Of a stretch of DNA of 64,000 nucleotides, positions 43,231 to 53,592 are shown in pieces (positions within the stretch are counted from its first letter, which is position 1; every line of letters starts with the position of its first letter). The translations under genes and the position numbers were made by a program. The stretch is taken from positions 186,001-250,000 of the forward strand of contig NZ_WBKB01000002.1 in assembly GCF_008831155.1 (NCBI RefSeq), written 5' to 3'. The DNA is from Gulosibacter chungangensis (GTDB taxonomy: Bacteria > Actinomycetota > Actinomycetes > Actinomycetales > Microbacteriaceae). The notes beneath the pieces are model-generated. The model did not search any database and was not told where the DNA came from. It saw nothing but the letters and a program-made list of their open reading frames with translations.

Positions 43231-45264
43231 GTGAGTCAATTCGACGTCAAGCAAGAAACCGCACCGCTGCGAGTGGAAGCGACGACGACGACTGACGGTT
43301 TCACGCTCTTCCAAGATGCACCGAAGAACCCCGCCGTGGTTGCGATGCGTGTAAACGGGGAACTCCTCGACCTCTTCCGCGAGGTCGAGGCGGGTCAGGT
43401 CGCCGAAGCCGTCACCATCGACAGCGAAGACGGCATGAACATCCTGCGGCACTCGGCCGCACACGTGACCGCTCAGGCGGTGCAGAAGCTCTTCCCGGGC
43501 ACCACCCTCGGCATTGGTCCGTTCATTAAGGACGGCTTCTACTACGACTTCGACGTCGACAACCCCTTCACTCCGGAAGATCTCAAGGCGATCGAAAAGG
43601 AAATGAAGAACATCGTCAAGCAGGGCCAGCGGTTCTCGCGTCGGTCGGTGAGTGACGATGACGCGCGAGAAGAACTCGCAAACGAGCCGTACAAACTCGA
43701 GCTCGTGTCGCTCAAGGGCGGTGCCGGTTCTGCGGACAACGAAAACGTCGAAGTTGGCGAAGGCGAATTGACGATCTACGACAATGTCGACGCTAAATCG
43801 GGCGAGACTTGCTGGTCAGACCTCTGCCGCGGCCCGCACCTGCCATCTACTCGACTGCTTGGCAACGGTTGGTCGTTGCTGCGCAGCTCCGGTGCCTACT
43901 GGCGCGGTAGCGAAAAGAACCCAATGCTGCAGCGCATCTACGGCACCGCGTGGCCCACGAAGGATGAACTCGTGGCCTACAAGACTCGCCTCGAGGAAGC
44001 CGCGAAGCGCGACCACCGCAAGCTCGGTGTGGAACTCGACCTGTTCTCCTTCCCCGACGAAATTGGCTCGGGCCTCGCGGTATTCCACCCCAAGGGCGGG
44101 ATCATCCGGCATGAGATCGAGTCGTACATGCGCGAGCAGCTGCTCGCACACGACTACGAACTCGTGAACACCCCGCACATCACCAAGGGCACTCTCTTCG
44201 AGACCAGTCAGCACCTCAATTGGTACAAGGACGGCATGTTCCCGGCCATGCACCTTGACGAGGTCACCGACGACGAGGGCAATGTCACTAAGCCCGGCCA
44301 GGACTACTACCTGAAGCCGATGAACTGCCCGTTCCACAACCTCATCTTCCGCGCCCGCGCCCGCAGCTACCGCGAGCTGCCACTGCGCCTGGCGGAGTTC
44401 GGAACGGTCTACCGCTATGAAAAGAGCGGTACGCTCTCAGGCCTGACCCGAGTGCGCGGCCTGACGCAGGATGACGCCCACATCTACGTGACGGACGAGC
44501 AGGTCAAAGACGAGATCAAGCGACAACTCGACTTCGTCTTCGACACCCTGCGCGCCTACGGCCTGAATGACTTCTATCTCGAGCTGTCAACCCGCGACCC
44601 GGAAAAGTCGGTGGGTACGGATGCGCAGTGGCAGGTCGCCGAGGACACCCTCCGTGAGGTTGGCGAAGAGTCAGGGCTCGAACTCGTTGATGACCCGGCC
44701 GGTGCCGCCTTCTATGGACCGAAGATCTCGGTACAGGCACGCGACGCGATCGGCCGCACCTGGCAGCTTTCCACCGTGCAGCTCGACTTCAACCAGCCTG
44801 AACTCTTCGAACTCGAATACGCCGCGGCTGACGGCACTCGCAAGCAGCCGATCATGATTCACCGAGCACTGCTCGGTTCGATCGAACGCTTCTTCGCGAT
44901 TCTGCTCGAGCACTACGCTGGCGCCTTCCCGGTGTGGCTCTCGCCAGAGCAGGTTGTCGGCATCCCCGTGGCCGAGGAATACGCTGAGTACCTCGGCGGC
45001 GTGATCAAGCAGTTGAAGAGCAAGGGCGTGCGCGCGAAGCTCGACGACTCCGACGATCGGATGCCGAAGAAGATCCGCACTCACACCAAGGCGAAGATCC
45101 CATTCCAGCTCATTGCCGGGGAAGAGGACCGTTCGCAGAACGCCGTCTCCTTCCGCTTCCGGGACGGCTCGCAGCGAAACGGCGTTCCGGTGGATGAGGC
45201 GCTCACCCTGATCATGAACGCCATCGCTGAGCGCAAGAACATTAACACCGCTGAGGACCTGTAA
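43231..45264 (+). CDS. thrS: threonyl-tRNA synthetase ThrS
   Basis: A 677-residue class II aminoacyl-tRNA synthetase in full form: an N-terminal TGS domain, the editing domain with [17 protein letters not shown], the catalytic core with Cys366 (MNCPFHNL) as zinc ligand, motif 2 around [21 protein letters not shown], motif 3 [12 protein letters not shown], and the anticodon-binding domain. The GTG start follows AAGGAGCC. There is no T-box-like leader in the 94-base upstream region. It overlaps the HIT gene by one base (TAATG). Confidence 0.95.
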   Translation: MSQFDVKQETAPLRVEATTTTDGFTLFQDAPKNPAVVAMRVNGELLDLFREVEAGQVAEAVTIDSEDGMNILRHSAAHVTAQAVQKLFPGTTLGIGPFIKDGFYYDFDVDNPFTPEDLKAIEKEMKNIVKQGQRFSRRSVSDDDAREELANEPYKLELVSLKGGAGSADNENVEVGEGELTIYDNVDAKSGETCWSDLCRGPHLPSTRLLGNGWSLLRSSGAYWRGSEKNPMLQRIYGTAWPTKDELVAYKTRLEEAAKRDHRKLGVELDLFSFPDEIGSGLAVFHPKGGIIRHEIESYMREQLLAHDYELVNTPHITKGTLFETSQHLNWYKDGMFPAMHLDEVTDDEGNVTKPGQDYYLKPMNCPFHNLIFRARARSYRELPLRLAEFGTVYRYEKSGTLSGLTRVRGLTQDDAHIYVTDEQVKDEIKRQLDFVFDTLRAYGLNDFYLELSTRDPEKSVGTDAQWQVAEDTLREVGEESGLELVDDPAGAAFYGPKISVQARDAIGRTWQLSTVQLDFNQPELFELEYAAADGTRKQPIMIHRALLGSIERFFAILLEHYAGAFPVWLSPEQVVGIPVAEEYAEYLGGVIKQLKSKGVRAKLDDSDDRMPKKIRTHTKAKIPFQLIAGEEDRSQNAVSFRFRDGSQRNGVPVDEALTLIMNAIAERKNINTAEDL

Positions 45265-45893
45265 TGACAGGCTTCCTCGGGTTTCCAGAGGGAGAACTTG
45301 ACGGCGTTGAGGTGACCCCCGCGGAGGAATTCGCGGGGGTCCCCGACGAGATCCAACGCACCTGGGTCCCGCATCGGATGACTTACATCAATGACGGTGG
45401 GGAACGGGCCAAGCCTGAAGCCGCCTGCGCCTTCTGCGAGGTCCCGAAGAAGACGGATGAAGATGGGCTCGTGGTCTACCGGGGCGAACTCGCCTACGTG
45501 GTGATGAACCTGTACCCCTATAACTCCGGACATCTGCTGGTCTGCCCTTATCGTCACGTTGCGATGTACGACGAGCTCACTGATGAGGAGCTCTTCGAGA
45601 TTGGGAAGCTCACGCAGCACGCAATGGGTGTGCTGCGCCGCTCGACCAACGCCGGTGGCTTCAATATCGGGATGAACCAGGGCTCGGTCGCAGGTGCGGG
45701 CATTGCCGAACACTTCCACCAGCACATCGTGCCGCGATGGTTCGGAGACGCGAACTTCATGCCGATTATCGGGAAGACGAAACCTGTGCCGCAGCTCCTC
45801 GGTGATTTGCGGGCGCTGCTCGCCAAGAACTGGGATGCACCGGTGGCGACAGAGGTTTCGGGAACCAACACGGAAAACACGACGCAGGAGTAG
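45264..45893 (+). CDS. HIT-family hydrolase/phosphorylase
   Basis: A 209-residue histidine-triad protein. The triad HFHQHIV has His150, His152 and His154, and the CAFCEVPKK motif near residue 58 is the zinc-ribbon-like pair of the actinobacterial ThrS-linked HIT group. Relatives include Ap4A phosphorylases, which act on dinucleoside polyphosphates; a role in removing Ap4A made by synthetases is plausible. It is coupled to thrS by a one-base overlap. Confidence 0.85.
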   Translation: MTGFLGFPEGELDGVEVTPAEEFAGVPDEIQRTWVPHRMTYINDGGERAKPEAACAFCEVPKKTDEDGLVVYRGELAYVVMNLYPYNSGHLLVCPYRHVAMYDELTDEELFEIGKLTQHAMGVLRRSTNAGGFNIGMNQGSVAGAGIAEHFHQHIVPRWFGDANFMPIIGKTKPVPQLLGDLRALLAKNWDAPVATEVSGTNTENTTQE

Positions 45894-45901
45894 TGACCTC
45901 A

Positions 45902-47170
45902 ATGAGTTCGATCGACACCACGTTCGCGCAGATCTCGGCGCTGGTAACCGCCTCGCCGACCTCGTACCACGCGGTACGAGAGGTCGCGTATCAGCTCACT
46001 GAAGCGGGTTTCGTAGAACTTGATGAGGCACAGGCCTGGCCGAGCGGACCGGGTTCCTATGTCGTGGTGCGTGACGGCGCAGTAATCGCCTGGCGTGTCC
46101 CCGAGCAGGTGGATGCACTGACGCCCTTTGGGGTGGTTGCTGGCCACACCGACTCACCGGGGTTCCGGCTCAAGCCGATGCCGAGTACCGCTCGTTCTGG
46201 CTGGCAAAGCCTGAACGCTGAAGTGTACGGCGGGCCGCTCCTCAACTCTTGGCTTGACCGAGACCTCCGTATCGGGGCCCGACTCCTGCTCAAGGACGGC
46301 AGCGAAGCGCTCGCTGTCACCGGGGGAGTCGCGCGGATTCCGCAGCTGGCGGTGCACCTGGACCGCAAGGTCAACGCCGAAGGCCTCAAGCTGGATGCCC
46401 AGCAGCACACCCACGCCGTGCTTGGCCTCGCCGACGGGCCAAGCATCATCGACCTGCTCGCACAGGACGCGGCAGTGGCTGCCGAAGAGGTGCTCGCCTT
46501 TGACGCGTTCTTCACCGACGCCCAAGCGCCGAGCCGACTCGGTGCGAATAACGAACTCATCGCCTCGGGGCGCCTCGACAACCTGGTGAGCATCCACGCG
46601 GGTCTTCGTGCGCTCATCGCGGCGGAACCCCTCGGCGTGATTCCGGTCCTCGCGGGCTTTGATCACGAGGAGGTCGGCTCGAATACCCGTACAGGGGCGG
46701 GTGGGCCGTTCCTCGAGGACGTGCTTGCACGCATCCGAGAATCACTTACGGCCAGCGGCAGTGAAGCCCGACGAGCCGCGAGCCAGAGCTGGGTGATTTC
46801 CAGCGATGTTGGCCACGCCGTGCATCCGAACTATCCGGAGCGACACGATGATGACGTGCGGCCGATCGCAGGGCAAGGGCCGATCATTAAAATTAACGCG
46901 GACCAGCGGTACGTCACCGACGGTGCGGGCGAAGCGCTTTGGCGGGGGCTCTCGGAAGACGCCGAGGTGCCGGCACAGGTTTTCGTGTCGAAGAACACGA
47001 TGCCCTGTGGCTCGACGGTGGGGCCGATTATGGCGACCCGACTGGGGATGCGCACTGTGGATGTGGGCATCCCGATGCTCTCCATGCACTCGGCCCGCGA
47101 GCTTGCGGCGCTCAGCGATATCAGCGGTCTGCAGCAGGTCCTTACCGAGTTCTACAGTCGCGCGCACTAA
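45902..47170 (+). CDS. apeB: M18-family aminopeptidase
   Basis: A 422-residue zinc aminopeptidase of family M18 (aspartyl aminopeptidase/ApeB type). Metal ligands are seen in VVAGHTDSPGFRLKP, FDHEEVGSNTRTGA, SSDVGHAVHPNYPERHD and the C-terminal SMHSARELAALSD. It removes N-terminal residues from peptides in the cytoplasm. The ATG at 45902 is favoured by GGAG eleven bases upstream; a GTG at 45893 overlapping the HIT stop is possible. Residues 1-25 are variable. Confidence 0.9.
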   Translation: MSSIDTTFAQISALVTASPTSYHAVREVAYQLTEAGFVELDEAQAWPSGPGSYVVVRDGAVIAWRVPEQVDALTPFGVVAGHTDSPGFRLKPMPSTARSGWQSLNAEVYGGPLLNSWLDRDLRIGARLLLKDGSEALAVTGGVARIPQLAVHLDRKVNAEGLKLDAQQHTHAVLGLADGPSIIDLLAQDAAVAAEEVLAFDAFFTDAQAPSRLGANNELIASGRLDNLVSIHAGLRALIAAEPLGVIPVLAGFDHEEVGSNTRTGAGGPFLEDVLARIRESLTASGSEARRAASQSWVISSDVGHAVHPNYPERHDDDVRPIAGQGPIIKINADQRYVTDGAGEALWRGLSEDAEVPAQVFVSKNTMPCGSTVGPIMATRLGMRTVDVGIPMLSMHSARELAALSDISGLQQVLTEFYSRAH

Positions 47171-47231
47171 GATGGAACGCCGCGGTATCTTCGCGAATCA
47201 ATAGTTCGACACGAAAGGGTGAAAGGGACTC

Positions 47232-47987
47232 ATGGCCGGACACTCCAAATGGGCGACTACCAAGCACAAGAAGGCTGTCATCGACGCCAAGCGTGCTAAG
47301 TCGTTCGCCAAGCTCATCAAGGTCATCGAGGTGGCAGCGCGTGCAGGAGGCCCTGACCCAGACGGCAACCCGGCTCTCGCGGACGCGATTCAGAAGGCGA
47401 AGAAGACCTCCGTACCGAACGACAATATTGATCGCGCCGTAAAGCGCGGTGCCGGTATTGGCGGCGACGCAGTCAGCTACGACCAGATTATGTACGAGGC
47501 ATACGCACCGGGTGGGGTCGCAATGCTCATCGAGTGCCTTACCGACAACAAGAACCGCGCTGCTGCCGAAACCCGTCTGGCAATCAGCCGCTCGGGTGGC
47601 AACATGGCCGACCCCGGTTCGGTGGCGTTCAACTTCGAGCGCAAGGGTGTCATTGCGGTACCCAAGGCGAACACCTCCGAGGACGACGTCCTCCTCGCGG
47701 GTCTTGACGCGGGTCTGCAGGAAGTACTCGAGCACGACGAAGTCTTTGAGTTGCGCACTGAGGCGAGCGACATGGTCGCGGTTCGCACCGCGCTGCAGGA
47801 AGCCGAAATCGACTACGACTCGGCCGAAGCAGAATTCGTCGCCAACGTGCTTGTCCCGGTTGATCTGGAGACCGCAAAGAAGGTTCTCTCGATGATCGAC
47901 AATCTCGAAGATCTCGACGACGTGCAGGAGATCTACACCAACATGGAGATTCCCGACGACGTGCAAGCCAAGCTCGACGCCGAATAG
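47232..47987 (+). CDS. yebC: YebC/PmpR-family regulatory or translation factor
   Basis: A 251-residue YebC protein with the family opening [21 protein letters not shown] and the central [27 protein letters not shown] signature. YebC-like proteins bind DNA near ruvC in some bacteria, and recent work on the family links them to ribosome rescue at proline stretches; which applies here is open. It lies just upstream of ruvC as in most bacteria. GAAAGGG precedes the ATG. Confidence 0.93.
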   Translation: MAGHSKWATTKHKKAVIDAKRAKSFAKLIKVIEVAARAGGPDPDGNPALADAIQKAKKTSVPNDNIDRAVKRGAGIGGDAVSYDQIMYEAYAPGGVAMLIECLTDNKNRAAAETRLAISRSGGNMADPGSVAFNFERKGVIAVPKANTSEDDVLLAGLDAGLQEVLEHDEVFELRTEASDMVAVRTALQEAEIDYDSAEAEFVANVLVPVDLETAKKVLSMIDNLEDLDDVQEIYTNMEIPDDVQAKLDAE

Positions 47988-47996
47988 GTCGACTGC

Positions 47997-48611
47997 TTGT
48001 CCCGCCGAATCATCGGAATTGATCCCGGCCTCACTCGATGTGGGGTCGGGATCATTGACGTGGCTCCCGGCCGCAAACTCTCTTTTGTGCACGTGTCAGT
48101 GATTCAAACCCATGCCGACCAGGAACTCGACCAACGTCTTCGCGTTATCGGTGACGGCATCGAAGCACTCCTGAACACCTACCAGCCAGATGCACTCTCG
48201 CTCGAGCGAGTCTTCGCCGAGCAGCGCAACCTCAACACGGTGATGGGTGTCGCACAGATCTCTGGGATCGCACTGCGCGAGGCGGCACTGCGCGATATCC
48301 CGACGCAGCTGCACACACCTTCCGAGGTAAAAGCGGCAGTCACCGGTTACGGTCGTGCCGAAAAGGCGCAAGTGGGGGAGATGGTTCGCAAGCTGCTCGG
48401 ACTCAAGGCGGCACCCAAACCTGCCGACGCCGCCGACGCCCTCGCGCTTGCGATCTGTGCCGCCTGGCACAACACAGTTCCGAGCGTCAAAGTGACCAAT
48501 CGGATGCACGGCTCAGCTCGGGCCGAAAAGGTCGCGGCCCCCACCCGGGCCCAGGAAGCATGGCTCGCCGCCGAGCGTGCGGCCAAGACCCGCGGCCGGC
48601 GCCTAGGCTAG
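47997..48611 (+). CDS. ruvC: Holliday junction resolvase RuvC
   Basis: A 204-residue RuvC endonuclease that cuts four-way DNA junctions. Catalytic acids are Asp9 (GIDPGLTRCG), Glu70 (SLERVF), Asp144 and Asp147 (PADAADALALA). The start is a TTG at 47997, nine bases after the yebC stop. The C-terminal 40 residues are basic and extend beyond the E. coli protein. It is the first gene of ruvCAB. Confidence 0.94.
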   Translation: MSRRIIGIDPGLTRCGVGIIDVAPGRKLSFVHVSVIQTHADQELDQRLRVIGDGIEALLNTYQPDALSLERVFAEQRNLNTVMGVAQISGIALREAALRDIPTQLHTPSEVKAAVTGYGRAEKAQVGEMVRKLLGLKAAPKPADAADALALAICAAWHNTVPSVKVTNRMHGSARAEKVAAPTRAQEAWLAAERAAKTRGRRLG

Positions 48612-48615
48612 TCGA

Positions 48616-49239
48616 GTGATTGCCTCGTTAACTGGAAAACTGACGCACCTCGGCGCGAACTACGCCATTGTCGATGTTGGTGGCGTTGGCTATCGGGTGC
48701 AGCTCACCCCCACGCACGCTCTGGAACTTCGACAGGGTAGCGAGATCACCCTGGTCACCGCATTGATTGTTCGTGAGGATGCGCTGACGCTATTCGGCTT
48801 CCGTTCCTTTGACGAGCGAGAGATTTTCGATCAGCTCACCAGCGTGAGTGGTGTCGGGCCCAAATCAGCGCTTGCCGTGATCACGCACCTTTCACCGAGT
48901 GAACTTGCCCGAGCGGTGGAGAGCGAAGACGTAAACGCTTTCAAACCGGTCTCTGGCGTCGGACCAAAAACTGCGAAACTCATCATTCTGCAGCTCAAGG
49001 GCAAATTGCTTGCGGCAGTAGACGTTACTGCCGCGGAAGCCTCGTCGCCGCAGCTCCCCGCATCCGTGGTCAAGACCGTCGACCAGGTTGTGGAAGCGCT
49101 CGTCGAACTCGGCACAAAACAGGTCCAGGCGCAGGCAGCGGTGGAGGCAGCCGCGGCCGAACTAGGCGAGGATGCAGATGTGCCGACGCTACTGCGCACC
49201 GCACTGCGTGAGCTCGGCCGTGGAGGCGTTCGTCGATGA
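48616..49239 (+). CDS. ruvA: Holliday junction branch migration protein RuvA
   Basis: A 207-residue RuvA. Domain I ([28 protein letters not shown]) binds the junction; two helix-hairpin-helix motifs, [14 protein letters not shown] and [14 protein letters not shown], form domain II; the C-terminal helices contact RuvB. The GTG start is four bases after ruvC. It ends with an ATGA overlap with ruvB. Confidence 0.94.
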   Translation: MIASLTGKLTHLGANYAIVDVGGVGYRVQLTPTHALELRQGSEITLVTALIVREDALTLFGFRSFDEREIFDQLTSVSGVGPKSALAVITHLSPSELARAVESEDVNAFKPVSGVGPKTAKLIILQLKGKLLAAVDVTAAEASSPQLPASVVKTVDQVVEALVELGTKQVQAQAAVEAAAAELGEDADVPTLLRTALRELGRGGVRR

Positions 49240-50240
49240 CCGATCAGCCACGCCTGCCGGAGATGGCCGAGAGCGAGTCGGAGCTCGAATTCGAATCAAC
49301 ACTGCGACCGAATCGGCTCGATGACTTCATCGGCCAAGAAAAGGTTCGCAAGCAGCTCGATCTGCTCCTTCGCGCGGCCGAGATTCAGAACCGCACACCG
49401 GATCACATCCTGCTTGCCGGGCCCCCAGGCCTTGGCAAGACGACGCTGGCGATGATTGTCGCCGAAGAGACCGGTCAGGCGCTGCGTCTGACCTCCGGCC
49501 CCGCCTTGCAAAATGCGGCTGACTTAGCTGCCGTGCTTTCCAGCATGGTGCCGGGCGAAGTGCTGTTCATCGATGAGATCCACCGGATGGCGCGCACCGC
49601 GGAAGAAATGCTCTATCTTGCGATGGAGGATTTTCGGATCGACATCATGGTCGGAAAAGGTGCCGGTGCTCAATCGGTGCCGCTGGAACTTTCCCCCTTC
49701 ACCGTCGTGGGTGCAACGACCCGGTCGGGCCTGTTACCGGCGCCGCTGCGCGACCGCTTCGGGTTCACCGCGCACCTGGAGTTCTATCAGGATGAAGAAC
49801 TCGAACGCGTCCTCACGCGCACGGCGACGCTGCTGGAATTGGTTTCCGAACCCGGCTCGCTTGCCGAGATTGCCAGTCGCTCACGCGGTACTCCGCGAAT
49901 TGCCAACCGTTTGCTTCGACGGGTTCGTGACTACGCGTTAGTTCACGGCACTGACATTAGCCACGAGGCGGTTGCGGCGGCACTGCAGCTCTACGACGTG
50001 GACGAACGGGGACTCGATCGCCTCGACCGCGCCGTTTTGGACACGTTGATTCGCCGCTTCCGCGGCGGGCCGGTGGGTGTTCGGACACTCGCAGTGACCG
50101 TGGGGGAGGAACCCGATACTGTAGAGGCTGTTGTGGAACCATTCCTCGTGCGCATCGGCATGATGGCTCGTACCCAGCAGGGTCGCATCGCGACCCCAGA
50201 GGCTTATGAGCACCTTTCCATTCCACTTCCTCCCCTATAA
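49236..50240 (+). CDS. ruvB: Holliday junction DNA helicase RuvB
   Basis: A 334-residue AAA+ motor of branch migration. Walker A is GPPGLGKT (62-69), Walker [11 protein letters not shown], sensor 1 VGATTRSG, the arginine finger is in [14 protein letters not shown], and a winged-helix C-terminal domain ends in [16 protein letters not shown]. The ATG overlaps the ruvA stop, completing a coupled ruvCAB operon. Confidence 0.95.
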   Translation: MTDQPRLPEMAESESELEFESTLRPNRLDDFIGQEKVRKQLDLLLRAAEIQNRTPDHILLAGPPGLGKTTLAMIVAEETGQALRLTSGPALQNAADLAAVLSSMVPGEVLFIDEIHRMARTAEEMLYLAMEDFRIDIMVGKGAGAQSVPLELSPFTVVGATTRSGLLPAPLRDRFGFTAHLEFYQDEELERVLTRTATLLELVSEPGSLAEIASRSRGTPRIANRLLRRVRDYALVHGTDISHEAVAAALQLYDVDERGLDRLDRAVLDTLIRRFRGGPVGVRTLAVTVGEEPDTVEAVVEPFLVRIGMMARTQQGRIATPEAYEHLSIPLPPL

Positions 50241-50291
50241 TCAAGCCTTTGTTACCGTTTGGTGACCCTCACCTAAGTTTTGGAGCCACTT

Positions 50292-50705
50292 TTGGACCTC
50301 ACTCTTCTCCTTCCTCTCGCTCTGCTTGTGCTCATGATGGTGTTCATGTGGCGCAGCAATAAGAAGCGCACCGCACAGCAGCAGGAGCTGCGTGCCAAGA
50401 TTCAGCCGGGAGTGGAAGTGATGACTCAGTCCGGCATCTTTGGCACGCTCATTTCGGTCGATGAGGACTCGAACGTCGCCACGGTCGAGACTTCGCCCGG
50501 CGTGGTGCTGCGCGTGCACAAGGCCACCATCGCGAACGTGGTCGAGCCCGCAGTCGAGGTTCCGAATGACGCATCGGCGCTCACGGGTGACGCTGTCGAG
50601 GACAGCACAATTGCTGATTCGAAGGACGTTGACACGAACGCGACTGACGCACATGAGTCCAACGCCGACGACGACAACTCGAACGAAGACCGTCCCAAGG
50701 CCTAA
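50292..50705 (+). CDS. yajC: preprotein translocase accessory subunit YajC
   Basis: A single-pass membrane protein of 137 residues. The hydrophobic segment LTLLLPLALLVLMMVFMW near the start is followed by RSNKKR, then the conserved IQPGVEVMTQSGIFGTLISVDED domain, and a long Asp/Asn-rich acidic tail unique to this branch. YajC associates with SecDF in protein export. The TTG at 50292 is preferred (TTGGAG six bases upstream); a TTG at 50280 would add four residues. Confidence 0.88.
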   Translation: MDLTLLLPLALLVLMMVFMWRSNKKRTAQQQELRAKIQPGVEVMTQSGIFGTLISVDEDSNVATVETSPGVVLRVHKATIANVVEPAVEVPNDASALTGDAVEDSTIADSKDVDTNATDAHESNADDDNSNEDRPKA

Positions 50706-50758
50706 TTGCCCGTAGGGGTGTACTTAAGCTCCCGTCGGGGCGAAAGGCAGTACAAGTT

Positions 50759-52501
50759 TTGGCGAAATCATCTCGCGTCTCCGCGGCCGTGAAATCGGCG
50801 CGCAATACCCTCATTTGGTTGGTCATCATCGTGGCCGCGCTGGCTGGGCTGAACTGGGTAGCAGTGGCCTTCCAAGGCGGGGTCTGGACCCCGAAGCTTG
50901 CCCTCGACCTTGAGGGTGGCACGCAGGTCGTGCTTGAAGCACAGCTGGAAGAAGGCGCCACACCAAGCGGTGACCAGATGAGCCAGGCAGTGCAGATCAT
51001 TCGCCAACGCGTGGATGCTTCGGGTGTTTCTGAGGCCGAAATTACCACCCAGGGCGGCAAGAACGTTGTCGTTTCAGTCCCGGGCGAGATGGACGAAGAG
51101 ACGCGCGCACGCATCGAATCGAGCGCCATGCTCGAATTCCGTCCGGTGCTGTTCGCGGAGGGATCTGAGGTCATCCAGGAGATCACTCCCGAGATGATGG
51201 GCATGGAGCCGACCGAGACATTTAGTTCGGAACCGTCCGGTGAGGCCGCGGATGCCTCGGATACCGTGCAGGTGTCGGAGCAGATGATGGCCGATTTCTA
51301 TGCGTTCAATTGCGCGGATCTCGGTAACCGCACCGAGCCGTCCGCTTCTGACCAGCCGATGATTACCTGCGACTCGACGGGGACCGAGAAGTTCATCCTC
51401 GGCCCGGTGGAAATCACCGGAAGCAACATTAAGGACGCCACCAACGGTGTGGTCACCACCTCGCAAGGTGCCACGACCGGCCAGTGGGCTGTTAACCTCG
51501 AATTCGACGCAACCGGCACCGAGCAGTTCCGTGCCGTCACCGAACGTCTCTATGCCATTGGCAACACTGTCGACCAGAACACCGGAACAGTGGATACCAA
51601 CCGCTCACGCTTTGCGGTGACCATGGACGACATCGTGATCGTGGCGCCGACTGCGAATGCGGTGATCACGGACGGTAAGGCACAAATCACCAACTCTTCC
51701 GGGACCTTCACCGAGGCATCCACGAAGGCCCTTGCCGACCAGCTGAAGTTCGGTGCGCTGCCGTTCAGCTTCGAAACGCAGTCCACTCAGACCATCTCCG
51801 CCACTCTCGGTACCTGGCAGCTGCAGGCCGGTCTCATCGCCGGAGCCATCGGTATGGGGCTCGTGCTCATCTATTCGCTCTTCCAGTACCGAACTCTGGG
51901 CTTGGTCACCATGACATCCCTCGGCATTCTGGGAGGTGTGACGTACCTCGTCGTGACCTTCCTCTCAAACCAAGAGGGTTACCGGCTTTCGCTCGCCGGT
52001 GTAGCGGGTCTGATTGTGGCGATTGGTATTACCGCCGACTCCTTCATCGTGTACTTCGAACGCATTAAGGATGAACTTCGCGAAGGTAAGAGCCTGGCCA
52101 CCGCCGTCGAGCACGGCTGGTCCCGAGCTATTCGCACAATCCTCGCTTCGGACACGGTCAACCTGCTGGTCGCGATCGTACTCGCGATGGTTGCTGTGGG
52201 TAACGTCCGCGGTTTCGCGATTACGCTCGGAATTACCACCCTGATCGACCTCTTCGTGGTCGTGATGTTTACGCATCCGCTCATGCGGCTGCTTGCCACG
52301 ACCAAATTCTTCGGCGGCGGTCACCCCGCATCCGGGCTCAACCCCGAATCGCTCGGTGCGGTCTATCGAGGCCGTGGCGAATTCCGGACTTCGACAACGA
52401 AACGCAAGTCGGGAGCCTCGCATGAGGCGCAGCGACGACAGACGATTGCCGAACGCAAGGCTGCCGAACTGTCGGCCGCCGGAAAGAATGACGAATCGTG
52501 A
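50759..52501 (+). CDS. secD: protein-export membrane protein SecD
   Basis: A 580-residue SecD of the RND-like SecDF motor. One N-terminal helix (about 17-37) is followed by LDLEGGTQVVLEA, a large extracytoplasmic P1 domain with a central insertion rich in Thr/Ser/Asp, then five C-terminal helices containing GADSF-like motif AIGITADSFIVYFERIKDELREG. It uses the proton gradient to finish protein export. The start is a TTG with GAAAGG rather far upstream; a GTG at about 50789 is possible. Confidence 0.92.
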   Translation: MAKSSRVSAAVKSARNTLIWLVIIVAALAGLNWVAVAFQGGVWTPKLALDLEGGTQVVLEAQLEEGATPSGDQMSQAVQIIRQRVDASGVSEAEITTQGGKNVVVSVPGEMDEETRARIESSAMLEFRPVLFAEGSEVIQEITPEMMGMEPTETFSSEPSGEAADASDTVQVSEQMMADFYAFNCADLGNRTEPSASDQPMITCDSTGTEKFILGPVEITGSNIKDATNGVVTTSQGATTGQWAVNLEFDATGTEQFRAVTERLYAIGNTVDQNTGTVDTNRSRFAVTMDDIVIVAPTANAVITDGKAQITNSSGTFTEASTKALADQLKFGALPFSFETQSTQTISATLGTWQLQAGLIAGAIGMGLVLIYSLFQYRTLGLVTMTSLGILGGVTYLVVTFLSNQEGYRLSLAGVAGLIVAIGITADSFIVYFERIKDELREGKSLATAVEHGWSRAIRTILASDTVNLLVAIVLAMVAVGNVRGFAITLGITTLIDLFVVVMFTHPLMRLLATTKFFGGGHPASGLNPESLGAVYRGRGEFRTSTTKRKSGASHEAQRRQTIAERKAAELSAAGKNDES

Positions 52502-53511
52502 AAAGCTTTACTCAACTCGGCAATGACCTCTACACCGGTGAACGCTCCATTGGGTTCGTCAAGAAGCGGAAAGTCTGGTTCTCGATCGCGATTGTATTGA
52601 TCATCGCGTCCGTCCTGGTGCCGGTGATTCGTGGCGGCTTCAACCTCGGTATCGAATTTACCGGTGGCTCAGAGTTCCAAATCTCCGACCCGCAGAGCAC
52701 TGAACAGCCCCTGGCTACCGAGGCAGTCGCGGCCTACACCGATGCGGCTCCGCGCGTGCAACAGCTCGGCGACGGCTCGATTCGGGTGCAGACTGATGCG
52801 CTGTCTTCGGAAGACAATGTTGCATTGCGTGCTGATCTGGCCGAGGCCTATGGCACGAGCCTCGAAGACGTCACGGTCTCGACGATTGGTCCTTCCTGGG
52901 GCGCGGATATCACCCGGCAGATGCTGATTGGTCTGGGCGTGTTCTTGGTCCTTGCGTCGGCATTTATGGCGTTCTATTTCCGTACTTGGAAGATGGCGCT
53001 GGCAGCAATCTTGACGCTCTTCCACGACCTCATCGTCACCGCAGGCATCTATGCGCTCACCGGGGTGGAGGTTACCCCCGCTGCGGTGATCGGCTTCCTG
53101 ACGATCCTCGGCTACTCGCTCTATGACACGGTGGTGGTCTTCGACAAGATTCGCGAGAACACTGCGGAATACTCGCCCACTTCAAGCCGCACTTTTGGTG
53201 AGCAGGTCAACCTCGCGATCAACCAGACGCTGGTGCGTTCGATCAACACATCCGTGGTGGCATTGCTGCCGGTGGCTGCGATCTTGTTCATCGGTGCCTT
53301 TGTAATGGGCGCTGGAACCCTGCGTGATATCTCCCTTGCACTGTTCATCGGTATCATCGTCGGTGCCTTGTCTACGGTGTTTATTGCGGGGCCGCTGTAC
53401 GCGCAATTGCGGGTCACGGAGATCGGCATTAAGGACATCGACGAAGAAATTATCGAGGCACGAGAAAGTGCCGAGCAGCAGGATTCCGCGACCGCGGCAT
53501 CCGCGGTATAG
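52498..53511 (+). CDS. secF: protein-export membrane protein SecF
   Basis: A 337-residue SecF with six predicted helices, the FNLGIEFTGGSEFQI segment of the first periplasmic domain and the GYSLYDTVVVFDKIREN motif between helices 4 and 5. It pairs with SecD. The GTG start overlaps the secD stop (GTGA), so both are translated in tandem. Confidence 0.94.
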   Translation: MKSFTQLGNDLYTGERSIGFVKKRKVWFSIAIVLIIASVLVPVIRGGFNLGIEFTGGSEFQISDPQSTEQPLATEAVAAYTDAAPRVQQLGDGSIRVQTDALSSEDNVALRADLAEAYGTSLEDVTVSTIGPSWGADITRQMLIGLGVFLVLASAFMAFYFRTWKMALAAILTLFHDLIVTAGIYALTGVEVTPAAVIGFLTILGYSLYDTVVVFDKIRENTAEYSPTSSRTFGEQVNLAINQTLVRSINTSVVALLPVAAILFIGAFVMGAGTLRDISLALFIGIIVGALSTVFIAGPLYAQLRVTEIGIKDIDEEIIEARESAEQQDSATAASAV

Positions 53512-53519
53512 ACTCCTTT

Positions 53520-53546
53520 TTCTAGGCCGCAACCTGAGGCCTAGAA
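53520..53546 (+). terminator. hairpin between secF and relA
   Basis: TTCTAGGCC (53520-53528) pairs with GGCCTAGAA (53538-53546) around nine bases. Only GGGTATTTC follows, so termination may be partial; it could separate the secDF and relA transcripts. Confidence 0.4.
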
Positions 53547-53592
53547 GGGTATTTCTGAGGCCGTTGTCGGCTTGCGAGGAGGTGATGCCGGA

